From: Sphingomonadaceae bacterium
GTDB lineage: Bacteria > Pseudomonadota > Alphaproteobacteria > Sphingomonadales > Sphingomonadaceae
Assembly (NCBI GenBank): GCA_030147805.1
Contig: JASBUR010000019.1
Location: forward strand, 41,560 to 105,559
Direction of reading: 5' to 3'
DNA: 64,000 nt
Of the stretch, positions 63,513-64,000 are shown piece after piece (position 1 is the stretch's first letter; the number at the start of each line of letters is the position of its first letter). The notes under the pieces were generated by a model. It was not told the DNA's origin and did not search any database. It saw nothing but the letters and a program-made list of their open reading frames with translations. Position numbers and translations under genes: made by a program.

Positions 63513-64000
63513 ATGACTGTTATCAACACGAATACCTCGGCGCTCCGGGCCCAGAACGGCAGCCGCGTCGCCAACAAGGAATTGTCGACGGCGATGGAGC
63601 GGCTGTCGACGGGCAAGCGCATCAACTCGGCGAAGGACGATGCCGCCGGCCTCGCCATCGCCTCGTCGATGACCTCGCAGATCCGCGGCATGAGCCAGGC
63701 GATCCGCAACTCGAACGACGGCATCTCGCTGGCGCAGACGGCCGAAGGCGCGCTCGGCGAAGTGTCGAACATGCTGCAGCGCGTCCGTGAGCTGGCGGTC
63801 CAGTCGGCGTCGGGCACCTACAGCACGACCGACCGCGCCAACCTCGACGCCGAAGTCGACGAGCTGCGCCTGCAGATCGACGACGTGCTGACGAACTCGA
63901 AGTTCAACGGCGTGACGCTGTTCAGCAAGACCGCGGGCACCGACGTCTCGGTCGCCGTCCAGACCGGCACCGCCGCCGCCGACAAGGTCACGCTGACCGT
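63513..64000 (+). CDS. fliC: Flagellin (N-terminal part, cut by window end)
   Basis: The ATG at 63513 has GGGAG eight bases upstream. The visible 162 residues are a typical flagellin D0/D1 domain: [80 protein letters not shown]. Flagellin polymerises into the filament and is chaperoned by FliS. The gene is divergent from the fli operon, and its end is beyond the window. Confidence 0.95.
   Translation, partial: MTVINTNTSALRAQNGSRVANKELSTAMERLSTGKRINSAKDDAAGLAIASSMTSQIRGMSQAIRNSNDGISLAQTAEGALGEVSNMLQRVRELAVQSASGTYSTTDRANLDAEVDELRLQIDDVLTNSKFNGVTLFSKTAGTDVSVAVQTGTAAADKVTLT

Overview
The window looks like chromosomal DNA of a high-GC alphaproteobacterium, most likely a sphingomonad. The codon use is GC-rich, and the gene families fit: TAT-rich secreted SnoaL-like and S41-like proteins, an alphaproteobacterial FNR-type regulator, a BkdA1/A2/B ketoacid dehydrogenase and a sigma-54 fli cluster. 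This is inferred from protein content only; there is no rRNA gene and no complete tRNA.

Positions 1-5220 are the integrase end of an integrated element (prophage-like or P4-like island). They hold a leftward operon of small phage-type genes including a YopX-family protein, behind a strong promoter overlapped by two operator-like palindromes. Next come a repeat-rich non-coding block, an AlpA-type regulator, a tyrosine integrase and a 46-bp fragment of the 3' half of tRNA-Lys(CTT) that ends the element. Its base composition is visibly lower in GC than the rest of the window.

Positions 5434-14320 carry a LytS/LytTR two-component pair, a chain of secreted or membrane proteins (two S41-like proteins, a SnoaL-like protein, a small secreted protein, a DUF2306 protein) and two convergent SnoaL-like paralogues.

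Positions 14324-28240 are the most unusual part. Three leftward genes are chained by overlapping start/stop codons: a degenerate GGDEF-EAL protein, a giant (about 3300-residue) autotransporter made of passenger-associated repeats, and a membrane PAS-GGDEF-EAL protein with a changed GGDEF motif. Facing them, with interlocked stop codons, is a serine-recombinase-like protein whose catalytic serine position is aspartate.

Positions 28589-43573 are ordinary metabolic and regulatory genes: MFS transporter, LysR regulator, pirin, azoreductase, multi-PAS histidine kinase, thioredoxin-reductase-like flavoprotein, ROK fructokinase, two GSTs, an FNR-like regulator with an FNR box, crotonase, thiolase, periplasmic cyclophilin and a DUF2855 protein. 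Positions 43764-47290 are the bkdA1-bkdA2-bkdB operon for branched-chain 2-oxoacid oxidation; E3 is not in the window.

Positions 47814-64000 are flagellar: a sigma-54 activator without receiver domain, then a 17-gene leftward operon fliE-F-G-H-I-J-K-L-M-N-O-P-Q-R-flhB-fliD-fliS behind a -24/-12 promoter, and a divergent flagellin gene cut by the window end.
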